Part shown: positions 42,158-50,568 of the stretch, in pieces
How positions within the stretch are numbered: position 1 is the stretch's first letter
Layout: each line of letters begins with the position of its first letter
Assembly (NCBI RefSeq): GCF_014203235.1
Contig: NZ_JACHIN010000002.1
Span: forward strand, 365,245 to 429,244
Direction: 5' to 3'
Length of the DNA: 64,000 nucleotides
Origin: Nonomuraea endophytica
GTDB lineage: Bacteria; Actinomycetota; Actinomycetes; Streptosporangiales; Streptosporangiaceae
The notes under the pieces: generated by a model
The model's database searches: none
Told to the model about the DNA's origin: nothing
What the model saw: the letters and a program-made list of their open reading frames with translations, nothing else
Made by a program: the position numbers and the translations under genes

Positions 42158-43009
42158 ATGGCTGACATGCATATTGGGGGAATCTTCGCCTCTGCGGTAG
42201 CCGTACTCGTGGGTCTGACGTCCGGTTTCGCGCCCGCGCACGCGACCGCGAAGCCCGACGTCGGCGCCAAGCAGGCCTACGTCGTCGACTCGGCCGGAAC
42301 GATCCACTACGGCAAGCGCCAGACCAAGCGGGTCCCGGTGGCCAGCCTGGTCAAGGTGATGACCGCCCACGTGGTGCTGCGCGAGGCCAAGCTGACCGAC
42401 ACCGTCACCATCACCGCCGCCGACGTACGGCACGCCGCCGTGAACGGCGCCACCACGGCCGCCCTGCGCAAGGGCGAGCGGCTGACGGTCCGCGACCTGC
42501 TCTACGGCCTCATGCTGCCCTCGGGCGCCGACGCGTCCAATGCGCTGGCCAGGGTCTACGGACCGGGCAAGAAGGCCTTCATCGCCAAGATGAACGCCAC
42601 CGCGCGCAGCCTGGGCCTGGCCGACACCCGCTATACCAACGCCGACGGCCTGCCGGCTCCGGCGGGCGGCGGCTACTCGACCGCCGTCGACCAGGTCAAG
42701 CTCGCCCAGATCGCGCTGAAGAATCCCGTCTTCACCCAGGTCGCCTCCGCCAAGGTGCACAGGGTCGCCAAGTCCGGCGCGCACCGCGCCCACACCTGGC
42801 GCAACACCAACAAGCTGCTGGAGCGCACCGACGGCGTGCTCGGCATCAAGACCGGCTACACCCGCGCGGCCGGGTTCTGCCTGGTCTTCGCCGCGGAGCG
42901 CAACGGCAGGCAGGTGGTCGGCGTGCTGCTCGGCGACACCAACGAGCGCCGGTTCGCGCAGGCGGAGGAGCTGCTCGACTACGCCGGGGAGCAGATCACC
43001 GCCGGTTAG
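42158..43009 (+). CDS. D-alanyl-D-alanine carboxypeptidase (DacA/DacF-type PBP)
   Basis: 283-residue secreted low-molecular-weight penicillin-binding protein, which trims peptidoglycan stem peptides. Sec signal ends near PAHATA. Catalytic SxxK is present in PVASLVKVM (about residue 63). The SxN-type motif is altered to SGADASN (SGA), which is common in this class. KTG lies in IKTGYTRAAG. No C-terminal membrane anchor is seen. Convergent 4-base overlap with the methyltransferase gene. Confidence 0.93.
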   Translation: MADMHIGGIFASAVAVLVGLTSGFAPAHATAKPDVGAKQAYVVDSAGTIHYGKRQTKRVPVASLVKVMTAHVVLREAKLTDTVTITAADVRHAAVNGATTAALRKGERLTVRDLLYGLMLPSGADASNALARVYGPGKKAFIAKMNATARSLGLADTRYTNADGLPAPAGGGYSTAVDQVKLAQIALKNPVFTQVASAKVHRVAKSGAHRAHTWRNTNKLLERTDGVLGIKTGYTRAAGFCLVFAAERNGRQVVGVLLGDTNERRFAQAEELLDYAGEQITAG

Positions 43010-43809
43010 GCGCGCATCAGTCCATGGCAGGCGATGGCCGCCGCCGCGACCACGTTCAGCGAGTCGACCCCGGCGGCCATCGCCTGCGCGCTCATCGGGA
43101 TGCAGACCGCCTCGTCGGCCTCACGCAGCCAGCGCGAGGACAGGCCGTCGCCCTCCGAGCCGAGCAGCAGCGCCACCCGATCCCCCATCTTCACCTGGTC
43201 CAGCGGGGTCGCCGACTGGTCGGGCGTCAGCGCCAGCGACCGGAACCCCAGCTCACGGAGCCTGGCCAGCCCGTCGAACCAGTTGCCCATCCGCGCGTAC
43301 GGGATCGAGAACACCGATCCCATCGACACCTTGACCGAGCGCCGGTAGAGCGGGTCCGCGCACCGGGGCGACAGCACGACCGCGTCCACCCCGAGCGCCG
43401 CCGCGCACCGGAAGATCGCGCCGATGTTGGAGTGGTCGACCAGGTCCTCCAGCACCACGACCCGCGAGGCGCCCGCGAGCACCTCCTCCACCGGCGGCAG
43501 CGGCAGGCGCTCCATGGAGGCCAGCGCGCCCCGGTGCACGGGGAAACCGGCGACACCCGTCATGATCTCGTCGCTCACCACGTAGACCAGCGCGTCGCCG
43601 AGCACGTCGGCCAGCGACGGCAGCCACCGCTCGGTGGTCAGCACCGACCGCACCGGATAACCGGCGCCGACCGCCCGCCTGATCACCTTCTCGCCCTCGG
43701 CCAGGAACAACCCGCGCTCGGCCTCCAGGCTCTTGCGCAGCCCGACGTCGCGCAGGCCGGTGTAGTCGGCCAGCCGGGGATCGGCCGCGTCGCTCACGTA
43801 CTCAAGCAC
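43006..43809 (-). CDS. SpoU (TrmH) family RNA 2'-O-ribose methyltransferase
   Basis: 267-residue SPOUT methyltransferase. N-terminal substrate-binding domain (LRKSLEAERGLFLAEGEKVI), then the SpoU knot motifs: motif 1 LVDHSNIGAIFRCA, motif 2 ALLLGSEGDGLSS and motif 3 IPMSAQAMAAGVDSLNVVAA. S-adenosylmethionine-dependent methylation of rRNA or tRNA is expected. The GTG start lies two bases after the upstream DUF4184 stop, so the two genes form an operon. Confidence 0.92.
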   Translation of the reverse strand: MLEYVSDAADPRLADYTGLRDVGLRKSLEAERGLFLAEGEKVIRRAVGAGYPVRSVLTTERWLPSLADVLGDALVYVVSDEIMTGVAGFPVHRGALASMERLPLPPVEEVLAGASRVVVLEDLVDHSNIGAIFRCAAALGVDAVVLSPRCADPLYRRSVKVSMGSVFSIPYARMGNWFDGLARLRELGFRSLALTPDQSATPLDQVKMGDRVALLLGSEGDGLSSRWLREADEAVCIPMSAQAMAAGVDSLNVVAAAAIACHGLMRA

Positions 43810-43811
43810 CT

Positions 43812-44573
43812 TCAGATGGTACGCACCCCGCGCCGCCTGACCTGCCAGACGACCGAGTAGCCGGTGAGCACGAGGCCGAGCCCGATCAGGGTGCCCGCGC
43901 CGACCCTGGTGAACAGGCTGGCCAGGCTGCCGTGGTCGGGGTGGTCGAAGAAGGGCCAGAGCGCCCCGCCCGCCACGACGCCCGCGGCGCAGGCCCACAG
44001 GACGGCCCGCCGTACCGGCTGGGGGGTGTGCAGATGGTCGGGTACGGCGACCGCCGCCATCCTGGACAGTCCGCGCACCGCCCACCACGCGACGATCGCC
44101 AGCCCGACGGCCGATGACAGGTACTGCAGCACGCGGAAGACGGTGGTCACGCCGAGCACACGCTCGTCGAAGAAGCTCCAGCCCCACACGTCCACGCTGT
44201 AGGAGTGGGTGAAGGAGTCCCAGAACACGTGGGTGGCCGCGCCCAGGAGCGCTCCAAGGACGATGGGCACTAGCCGGTAGGACGGCCGGAGGGTCGCGGC
44301 CCGCCCGCTCAGCGCCGGGGGCAGCAGCGCGATCAGCGGCTCCCTGAACACCCGGTGGAAGAGGAACACGAGCACGACCACGGAGAGCAGGTCGAGGGTG
44401 AGGATGCCCTGCCAGGAGTGCCAGTCGGCGTAGTCCGGCAGAAAGGGCAGGAAGATCGGCAGGTCGGGCACCATCGCGCCGATCGCCAGCGCCCACGGGT
44501 CCAGCCAGGCGCGCAGCCGGGCGGCCGAGATCAGGGGCAATACTGCGGCCACGTGAGCGGGGGTGAACGGCAC
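43812..44573 (-). CDS. DUF4184 family membrane protein
   Basis: 253 residues, about six helices. DUF4184 hallmarks are the N-terminal MPFTPAHVAAVLPL, the acidic GAMVPDLPIF motif and a LLGAATHVFWDSFTHSY histidine/aspartate cluster. These resemble metal-binding membrane hydrolases, though the family is uncharacterised. First gene of a two-gene unit with the SpoU methyltransferase. Confidence 0.87.
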   Translation of the reverse strand: MPFTPAHVAAVLPLISAARLRAWLDPWALAIGAMVPDLPIFLPFLPDYADWHSWQGILTLDLLSVVVLVFLFHRVFREPLIALLPPALSGRAATLRPSYRLVPIVLGALLGAATHVFWDSFTHSYSVDVWGWSFFDERVLGVTTVFRVLQYLSSAVGLAIVAWWAVRGLSRMAAVAVPDHLHTPQPVRRAVLWACAAGVVAGGALWPFFDHPDHGSLASLFTRVGAGTLIGLGLVLTGYSVVWQVRRRGVRTI

Positions 44574-44693
44574 CGGGACACCCTACCCGGCGAATCTTGA
44601 CCCTTCTTTGCGCAAACCCCCTAAGGTGACCTTGAGTAGTGGGTATGTTACGGATCGCTGTCGGCGGCCGGACGTGGGATCTCGGGGGTTAAG

Positions 44694-45329
44694 GTGCCTG
44701 ACCAGCTGGTTCATGCGCATCCGGCCGCGTCAGTCGACTGGCTGCGTGACGCCCGCAGGGCCCGCCTGCTGAGCCTGGTCACGCTGGTGTGGCTGGCGGC
44801 GGAGAGCTCGCTCGGACTGGCCGCGGGGTTCTCGGCGCACTCGGTGGCGCTGATCGGGTGGGGGCTGTCGGCCCTGGTCGAGGCGGCTGCCAGCCTGATC
44901 GTGCTGTGGCGCTTCACCGGCTCGCGCACGCTGTCGTCCTCGGCCGAGCACACCGCGCGCCGGGCGATCGCGGTGAGCTTCTGGGTGCTGGCCCCCTACC
45001 TCGTGGTGCACGTGGCCCACGACCTCGACGCCGGCCACCGGGCCGCGCCCAGCGTCCTCGGCATCGCGGTGACGGCGGTGAGCCTGGTCACGATGCCGGT
45101 TCTGGCGGCGCTCAAGCGACGCCTGGCCCGGCGGCTCGGCTCCGGCGCGACCGCGGGCGAGGCGGCCCAGAACCTCATCTGCGCGGTGATGGCCGCGGGG
45201 GTTCTGCTCGGGCTCTGGCTCAACACGCTGGGCTGGTGGTGGGTGGATCCGGCCGTCGCGCTGGTGCTGGCGGCGGTCGCCGTACGCGAGGGAGTGCGCG
45301 CGTGGCGCGGTCACGCATGCTGCCACTGA
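44694..45329 (+). CDS. Cation diffusion facilitator-like membrane protein
   Basis: 211 residues, about six helices. The pattern resembles the transmembrane domain of cation diffusion facilitators (LTLVWLAAESSLGLAAG, SVALIGWGLSALVEAAAS), but the cytoplasmic metal-sensing domain is absent and the helix-2 and helix-5 metal ligands are only partly kept. A His-rich N-terminus (QLVHAHPAAS) and a C-terminal HACCH may bind metal. GTG start. Confidence 0.75.
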   Translation: MPDQLVHAHPAASVDWLRDARRARLLSLVTLVWLAAESSLGLAAGFSAHSVALIGWGLSALVEAAASLIVLWRFTGSRTLSSSAEHTARRAIAVSFWVLAPYLVVHVAHDLDAGHRAAPSVLGIAVTAVSLVTMPVLAALKRRLARRLGSGATAGEAAQNLICAVMAAGVLLGLWLNTLGWWWVDPAVALVLAAVAVREGVRAWRGHACCH

Positions 45330-45464
45330 CGGACACGCTGGGTCATCATCACACCAAAAGACCTGTTTTGTTGCGCCAAGCCCACCGAGTATCGTTCCCG
45401 GAGTATTAAAGGAGCATCTACCGCCAGGATCTCCGAAAGGTCTCGACACACCGAAGAGGACATC

Positions 45465-47240
45465 GTGGGGCGACATCGCACAGACGAACTCGATGACGGG
45501 TATCGAGGCCAGGATCCGGGCCCGCGCCGGCGCAGCCGGGGCAGCGGGCGTGGCAAGGTTCTGGTCCCCTTGGCAGGTGCGGTGGCGCTGGCGGTGCTCC
45601 TGGGCGTGGCCGCGTTCGTCATCTTCAACCGCGACCACGACTGCTCCGGCGGCAAGCTGCCGCTGAGCGTGGTGGCCGCCCCCGACATCCAGCCCGCGCT
45701 GCAGAAGATCGCCGGCGACTACAACAAGTCGCTGCAGTCGATCGACAGCAAGTGCGTCGAGGTGAAGGTCGCCAAGGAGAACCCGTTCAAGGCGGCCAAC
45801 AACATCGCCTCCGGCAAGCTGACCCCCGACGTGTGGATCGCCGACTCCAGCCTGATGGTCTCCGAGGTACGCGCCACCACGGCCGGCGCGGCCATGCCGG
45901 AGCCGTCGGGTTCGGTGGCCAGGACCCCGATCGTGCTGGCAGCGGCCAAGTCGATGGCCTCCAAGCTCTCCGGCAGCCTGCAGCCGAGCTGGGCCGGGAT
46001 GATCTCGGCCGCGAACGTGGCCAACCCCGACGGCCCCGGCCGCAAGGTCCGCGTGCTGGCCCTGGACCCGAAGAAGAACTCCGCCGGTCTCGGCGCGCTG
46101 CTGGCCGCGTCGGGCGCGGCCAAGGAGGCGGAGCTCGACGACAAGGCCATGGTCGGCGCGCTCAAGGAGCTGTCGGACCAGGTGGTGCCCAGCCCCGACG
46201 CGTTGCTGGCCAGCCTCGCGGTGAAGTCGGGCAGCAAGGTGCCGGTCGGCGTCGCCCCCGAGCAGGCCATCTACGCCCACAACCTGAAGAAGCCGGACTC
46301 GCTCATCGTCCCGCTCTATCCGGAAGAGGGCACGCTCAGCCTCGACTACCCGATCGTGATCACCACCAAGAGCCCGGACATCCGCAAGGCCGCCGACGCC
46401 TTCAAGGCCGAACTGGCCGGGCAGTCGGCCCAGAAGACCCTGCGCGAGCACGGCTTCCGCAGCCCCGACGGCAAGGCCGGCGACGTCCTGACCAAGGACA
46501 AGGGCTTCGACCCCAAGACCCCCGAGGCGCTCAAGGCCCCGGACGCCAAGACCATCGCCGCCATGGCGCAGTCGTGGTCCCGGCTCAGCCTCGGCACCCG
46601 GATGCTGGCCCTGCTGGACGTCTCCGGCACCATGGCCTATCCGGTGGCCGGCGCCGGCATGACGCGCATGCAGGCCATCACCAAGATCGCCAGTGAGGGT
46701 CTCGGCCTGTTCGAGGCCGACTCGGAGATCGGCGTGTGGGCCTTCTCCACGCACCTGCAGGGCACGCAGGACTGGCGCGAGCTGATCTCGGTCGGCCCGC
46801 TGAGCGAGTCGGTCAACGGCGTGCTGCGCAAGGACGCCTTCTCCACCCAGCTCGGCAGCATCCAGGCCAAGCCGACGGGCAACACCGGCCTGAACGACAC
46901 CCTGAAGGCCGCCTACGCCCAGATGACCAAGGAATACGCCGACGACAAGATCAACACCGTCCTGATCCTGACGGACGGCGCCGGCAACGACGACCCCGAG
47001 GGCGGCATCAGCAACGCCGAGGTCCTGAGCTACCTGAAGAAGACCTACAACCCCAAGCGCCCGGTGAGCATCCTGCTGATCGCCTTCGGCCCCGACGCCC
47101 CCAAGGGCAGGGCCGAGATGGACACGCTCGCCAAGGCCACCGGCGGCGAGGCGTACATCGCCAAGAACATCCTCCAGGTGCGCGACTTCTTCGCCCAGGG
47201 GATGGCCCGGCGCCTGTGCGCGCCGCGCTGCGACGGCTGA
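45465..47240 (+). CDS. Membrane-anchored solute-binding/von Willebrand A fusion protein
   Basis: 591-residue protein. A basic cytoplasmic N-terminus, one helix (about 32-53: VPLAGAVALAVLLGVAAFVI), then an extracellular domain like family-11 solute-binding proteins (about 65-365: DVWIADSS, FKAELAGQSAQKTLREHGFR). The C-terminal VWA domain (about 380-580) has a MIDAS-like motif LLDVSGTMA (D-x-S-G-T instead of D-x-S-x-S) and ILTDGAGND. The fusion suggests a surface protein that binds ligand and a protein or matrix partner. Followed by a strong terminator. Confidence 0.88.
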   Translation: MGRHRTDELDDGYRGQDPGPRRRSRGSGRGKVLVPLAGAVALAVLLGVAAFVIFNRDHDCSGGKLPLSVVAAPDIQPALQKIAGDYNKSLQSIDSKCVEVKVAKENPFKAANNIASGKLTPDVWIADSSLMVSEVRATTAGAAMPEPSGSVARTPIVLAAAKSMASKLSGSLQPSWAGMISAANVANPDGPGRKVRVLALDPKKNSAGLGALLAASGAAKEAELDDKAMVGALKELSDQVVPSPDALLASLAVKSGSKVPVGVAPEQAIYAHNLKKPDSLIVPLYPEEGTLSLDYPIVITTKSPDIRKAADAFKAELAGQSAQKTLREHGFRSPDGKAGDVLTKDKGFDPKTPEALKAPDAKTIAAMAQSWSRLSLGTRMLALLDVSGTMAYPVAGAGMTRMQAITKIASEGLGLFEADSEIGVWAFSTHLQGTQDWRELISVGPLSESVNGVLRKDAFSTQLGSIQAKPTGNTGLNDTLKAAYAQMTKEYADDKINTVLILTDGAGNDDPEGGISNAEVLSYLKKTYNPKRPVSILLIAFGPDAPKGRAEMDTLAKATGGEAYIAKNILQVRDFFAQGMARRLCAPRCDG

Positions 47241-47260
47241 CCTCGCACGTCACACCTTTC

Positions 47261-47289
47261 CCACCTCATGCCGGATCGGCATGAGGTGG
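47261..47289 (+). terminator. Hairpin terminator after VWA fusion gene
   Basis: 13-bp perfect stem CCACCTCATGCCG / CGGCATGAGGTGG with a 3-base loop (GAT), 20 bases after the stop. Confidence 0.8.
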
Positions 47290-47348
47290 CAACCCCTGTC
47301 TGAAAGGCGGCGTCCTCCACCCGGGACTTGCACCTGCGGGGAGGGTTT

Positions 47349-48884
47349 GTGGCTGGATGGCCTAACGTCGATCGCGCCGACGACCATGAGCTGGCGCAGG
47401 GGTTGCGTCGCGGCGACACCGACGCTCCCGCGAAGCTCTACGACGCCTACGCCGAACGGCTGCACGACTACGCGTGCTCGCTGACCGGCGACCGCGACAG
47501 CGCGGCGGACTCGGTGCACGACGCGCTGGTCACCGCCCAGGGCGGCGCCGAGCGGCTGCAGGAGGCGACCCGGCTGCGCGCCTGGCTCTACGCGCTGACC
47601 CGCTTCCAGGCGGCGGCCAGGATGGCGCGCAAGGACGGCGCGCCCGCCGGCCCGCCGCCGCCGGTGCTCGAAGAGCCGGAGGACCCCGAGCTCTCGGCGC
47701 TGGTGCACGAGGTGCTGGGCGAGCTCAGCAAGAACGAGCGGGAGGTCCTGGAGCTGTCGTTGCGGCACGGGCTGACGCCCGCCGAGGTCGGCTCGGTGCT
47801 GGGGCTGACCTCGCGGCAGTCGGCGACGCGGCTGGGGCGGGCGCGCGACCATCTGGAGAACGCGGCGGCAGCCGTACTGCTGGCCAGGACGGGCCGGGCG
47901 CACTGCCCCGACCTGTCGGCGATGGTGGACTCGTGGGAGGGTCCGCTGACGCTCATGCTGCGCCGCCGGCTGTCGGGGCACATCGGCGGGTGCGAGGTCT
48001 GCACCGAGGGCCGCCACCGGCAGGTGGCCGCGGCGAAGCTGCTGGACCTGGTGCCGGTCGCCTACCCGCCGATCTCGCTGCGCCGCCGGGTGGTCGACAC
48101 CTGCGTCAACCCCGAGCTCGACCACGCGCGCACGCTGATCATGGAGCGGGGCGACAGCTTCGACCGCACCGGGTTCCCGGTCGAGCAGCGCGGCGGGCGC
48201 GGTTCGCGGCGGCGGCGTCCGCGCAGGCTCGCCCCGGTGGTGCTGGCAGGGGTCGCGGTGCTGGCGGGCACGGGCGCGATGGCGCTGATGAACGGCGAGA
48301 GCGGTAGCCCGGCCGCGGCCATGCCGACCTCCTCCCCCACGGACTCGCGGGCGCCGATGTCGGTGCCGACCGACGAGCCGGTGGAGGAGGAGTTCACCGA
48401 GGAGCCGGCCCCGGACCCGACCACGCCGGAGCCCACCCGCTCCGACCCGCCGCCCCGGGTGACGCCCACCGACCGGCCGGGCCCGCGTACCACCAAGCCC
48501 GCGAGCGACCCGACCAGGACCCGCAGGCCCGCGCCCGGCGCCCGGCTGACGGTGGGCTGCCCCAGCTCGATCAGCGGCGCCGCGAAGGTCGGGCTGACCG
48601 CGCGGAACGCGAGCGTGTCCTGGACGTCAGGGCCGTCGGAGGGGCTGGGCGTCTTCCCCGCGAGCGGGACGATCAAGGCGGGCGCTTCGGCGTCCATCTG
48701 GGTGACGGTGGACGACCCGGAGGCCGCGGGCTCGGGCACGGTCATTTTCAGCTCGAACGGCGGCGCCGCCACCTGCGCCCTTTCCTGGCGGGGACGGCAG
48801 GCGCCCACCCAGGAGCCCACACCCTCCGAGGAGCCGACTCCGACCGGCGAACCCACCGAGACGCCTGGAGAAGCGACAGAGTAA
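47349..48884 (+). CDS. ECF sigma factor fused to membrane anchor and secreted domain
   Basis: 511 residues. The N-terminal ECF sigma region 2 (ELAQGLRRGDTDAPAKLYDA) and region 4 (LSKNEREVLELSLRHGLTPA, EVGSVLGLTSRQSATRLGRA) occupy about 1-175. A zinc-anti-sigma-like H-x3-C-x2-C motif (GHIGGCEVC) follows at about 214-221. A single helix (VVLAGVAVLAGTGAMALM) lies near 300, then a Pro/Thr-rich extracellular stalk and a C-terminal beta domain (SISGAAKVGLTARNAS ...) with a Cys pair. Sigma, anti-sigma-like and sensory parts thus sit in one chain. GTG at 47349 has GGGGAGGG just upstream. Confidence 0.85.
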   Translation: MAGWPNVDRADDHELAQGLRRGDTDAPAKLYDAYAERLHDYACSLTGDRDSAADSVHDALVTAQGGAERLQEATRLRAWLYALTRFQAAARMARKDGAPAGPPPPVLEEPEDPELSALVHEVLGELSKNEREVLELSLRHGLTPAEVGSVLGLTSRQSATRLGRARDHLENAAAAVLLARTGRAHCPDLSAMVDSWEGPLTLMLRRRLSGHIGGCEVCTEGRHRQVAAAKLLDLVPVAYPPISLRRRVVDTCVNPELDHARTLIMERGDSFDRTGFPVEQRGGRGSRRRRPRRLAPVVLAGVAVLAGTGAMALMNGESGSPAAAMPTSSPTDSRAPMSVPTDEPVEEEFTEEPAPDPTTPEPTRSDPPPRVTPTDRPGPRTTKPASDPTRTRRPAPGARLTVGCPSSISGAAKVGLTARNASVSWTSGPSEGLGVFPASGTIKAGASASIWVTVDDPEAAGSGTVIFSSNGGAATCALSWRGRQAPTQEPTPSEEPTPTGEPTETPGEATE

Positions 48885-48989
48885 CACTCGGATGATATTC
48901 GGGGATATATCCGGCACTAGGTCGAACTTCCCCCCTGTGATAGGGCATCCTGGGAGGCTTGGGGGCGCGTACCGGGACCAAGGCTCACA

Positions 48990-49126
48990 TTTCTCGCACT
49001 CTCTGTCGCATGCGAGAAACCTGGTGACCAGGGTAAACCGGCACGGGCCGCCAGGCGTCGCCATTGACGCGCCCACAGCACGATTGGTCCCATGAATGGG
49101 CGATCAATCGTGCCATCACCGTTTTT
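48990..49126 (+). promoter_or_regulatory. Structured leader upstream of exopolysaccharide genes
   Basis: The 416-base gap 48885-49300 holds several hairpins in a row: TTTCTCGCA/TGCGAGAAA (48990-48998 with 49011-49019), CCTGG-TGA-CCAGG (49020-49032), GCGTC/GACGC (49055-49070), and GCACGATTG/CAATCGTGC (49078-49086 with 49105-49113, with inner CCCAT/ATGGG) followed by TTTTT at 49122-49126. It looks like a structured 5' leader, possibly a riboswitch with a terminator platform. No known class matches. Confidence 0.45.
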
Positions 49127-49149
49127 AGAGCCAGGAGAGACGAGCCAAG

Positions 49150-49284
49150 ATGCCCGAGCACGCCTCTGGGACGCGGCTGACAACGCATCCCGTTGCGGCT
49201 ACCGTCGGTCTGTTGCGTGATCGTGATCTGTTCGCCGCTCTATCAGGAGGAGCCGGGGCAACTGTCGGGGGAAGACCGTGCTGA
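49150..49284 (+). CDS. Possible 44-residue leader or small protein
   Basis: Frame begins MPEHASGTRLTTHPVAATVG and ends with GGRPC; AGGAGAG lies about 10 bases upstream of the ATG. It starts just after the T-run of the structured leader and ends 17 bases before the acetyltransferase start, so coupled translation is possible. No family recognised. The spacing of the ribosome site is longer than ideal, so this call is tentative. Confidence 0.4.
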   Translation: MPEHASGTRLTTHPVAATVGLLRDRDLFAALSGGAGATVGGRPC

Positions 49285-49300
49285 CCGAAGTGGGGGCCAG

Positions 49301-50419
49301 GTGAACATCACCGTCGTTCGCCCGGGAGACCTCGGCGAGACCGAAAGGTCGCGCTGGCGGGAGTTGCAGAAGGCCGACCCGAGCCTGGACAACCCCTTCC
49401 TCTCGGTGGAGTTCGCCCTCGCGATGGACCGCCTGCGCGGCTACGTCAGGACGGCGGTCGTGGAGGACGCCGGCGAGATCGTCGGATTCTTCCCCTACGA
49501 GCGCCACCACTTCGGCATCGGCAAGCCTCTCGGCGGCTTCCTCACCACCTGCCACGGCCTCATCGGCGTGCGGGAGGTCAAGGTCGAGGCCAAGGCGCTG
49601 CTGCGCGCGTGCGGGCTCAACGTCTTCGCCTTCGACCACATGGTCGCCGGCCAGCCGACGTTCGCCCCGTACGAGAGCGACGTGCGCCCGGCCGCGGTCA
49701 TGGACTTCACCGCCGGCTACGAGGCCTGGCTCGCCCAGGTGAAGGAGAACTCCGCCAAGAACCTGAAGACCTGGCGCTACAAGGAACGCAAGCTCGCCAG
49801 GGAGCACGGCGAGCTGCGCCTGTCCTGGGCGTCCACCGACCACGGCGAGCTGCGCCAGCTGCTCGCCTGGAAATCCGACCAGTACCGCAGGACGGGCCGG
49901 GTCGACCGGTTCGCGCAGCCGTGGATCGTCGAGCTGACCGAGCAGATGCACGCCGAGCGCTCCCCCGGCTTCGCCGGCGTGCTCACCATGCTCTACGCCG
50001 GCGACGTCCCCGTGGCCGGGCACTTCGGCCTGCGCACGGCCACGACACTGGTCGGCTGGTTCCCCGCCTACGACTCCGAATTCGGGAAGTACTCGCCCGG
50101 CATCGTCCACCACCTCCGCATGGCGGAGGCGGCCGCCGGCGCGGGACTGCACACGGTCGACATGGGCAAGGGTGGCAAGGATTACAAGCACTGGCTGAAG
50201 AGCGGCACGCTCCACGTCTCCGAGGGCCGCGTCTCGCGGCCGTCCGCGGCGGCCGCCGCGCACTGGATCGGCAGAGTTCCCTTCAACAAGGCGCGAACAA
50301 TTGTCACCGATTCGCCGTCTCTCTATAGAGCGGCGGATCGTGTGTTGAAGGGCTTTGGGCGTATGCGTAGTACTCGAGGCCAAGAGTCAGACGTCAAAGA
50401 ACCATCGGGAGCGCTCTAA
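49301..50419 (+). CDS. GNAT-fold acetyltransferase, CelD/BcsL-like
   Basis: 372 residues with a tandem GNAT fold as in CelD/FemAB-like proteins of polysaccharide loci (GNAT_acetyltr_6 type). N-terminal half: PSLDNPFLSVEFALAMDRLR and GEIVGFFPYERHHFGIGKP. C-terminal half: LRTATTLVGWFPAYDSEFGKYSPG and DMGKGGKDYKHWLKSG. It probably acylates a cell-surface sugar or precursor. GTG start at 49301 with GGGGG upstream. First clear gene of the exopolysaccharide-like cluster. Confidence 0.87.
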   Translation: MNITVVRPGDLGETERSRWRELQKADPSLDNPFLSVEFALAMDRLRGYVRTAVVEDAGEIVGFFPYERHHFGIGKPLGGFLTTCHGLIGVREVKVEAKALLRACGLNVFAFDHMVAGQPTFAPYESDVRPAAVMDFTAGYEAWLAQVKENSAKNLKTWRYKERKLAREHGELRLSWASTDHGELRQLLAWKSDQYRRTGRVDRFAQPWIVELTEQMHAERSPGFAGVLTMLYAGDVPVAGHFGLRTATTLVGWFPAYDSEFGKYSPGIVHHLRMAEAAAGAGLHTVDMGKGGKDYKHWLKSGTLHVSEGRVSRPSAAAAAHWIGRVPFNKARTIVTDSPSLYRAADRVLKGFGRMRSTRGQESDVKEPSGAL

Positions 50420-50568
50420 GCGCTCCCACCCCCTCGGCAGCACAACACCAGCACCCTCACTCCCACTGGACCGGCAATGCATCGTTTACCGCTTTCGGCA
50501 CCCCCACAGCACCCGGGTATGGCCGAGCGTGGCCTGCGGCGGGTGGTCCCGGAAGGATTGTTCCCGAA

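Noticed and set aside
49021..49075. Possible cyclic-di-GMP (GEMM) or cyclic-di-AMP (ydaO) riboswitch
   Set aside because: AGGGTAAACC loosely resembles part of the GEMM core, but the GAAA tetraloop and receptor and the second conserved strand are missing.
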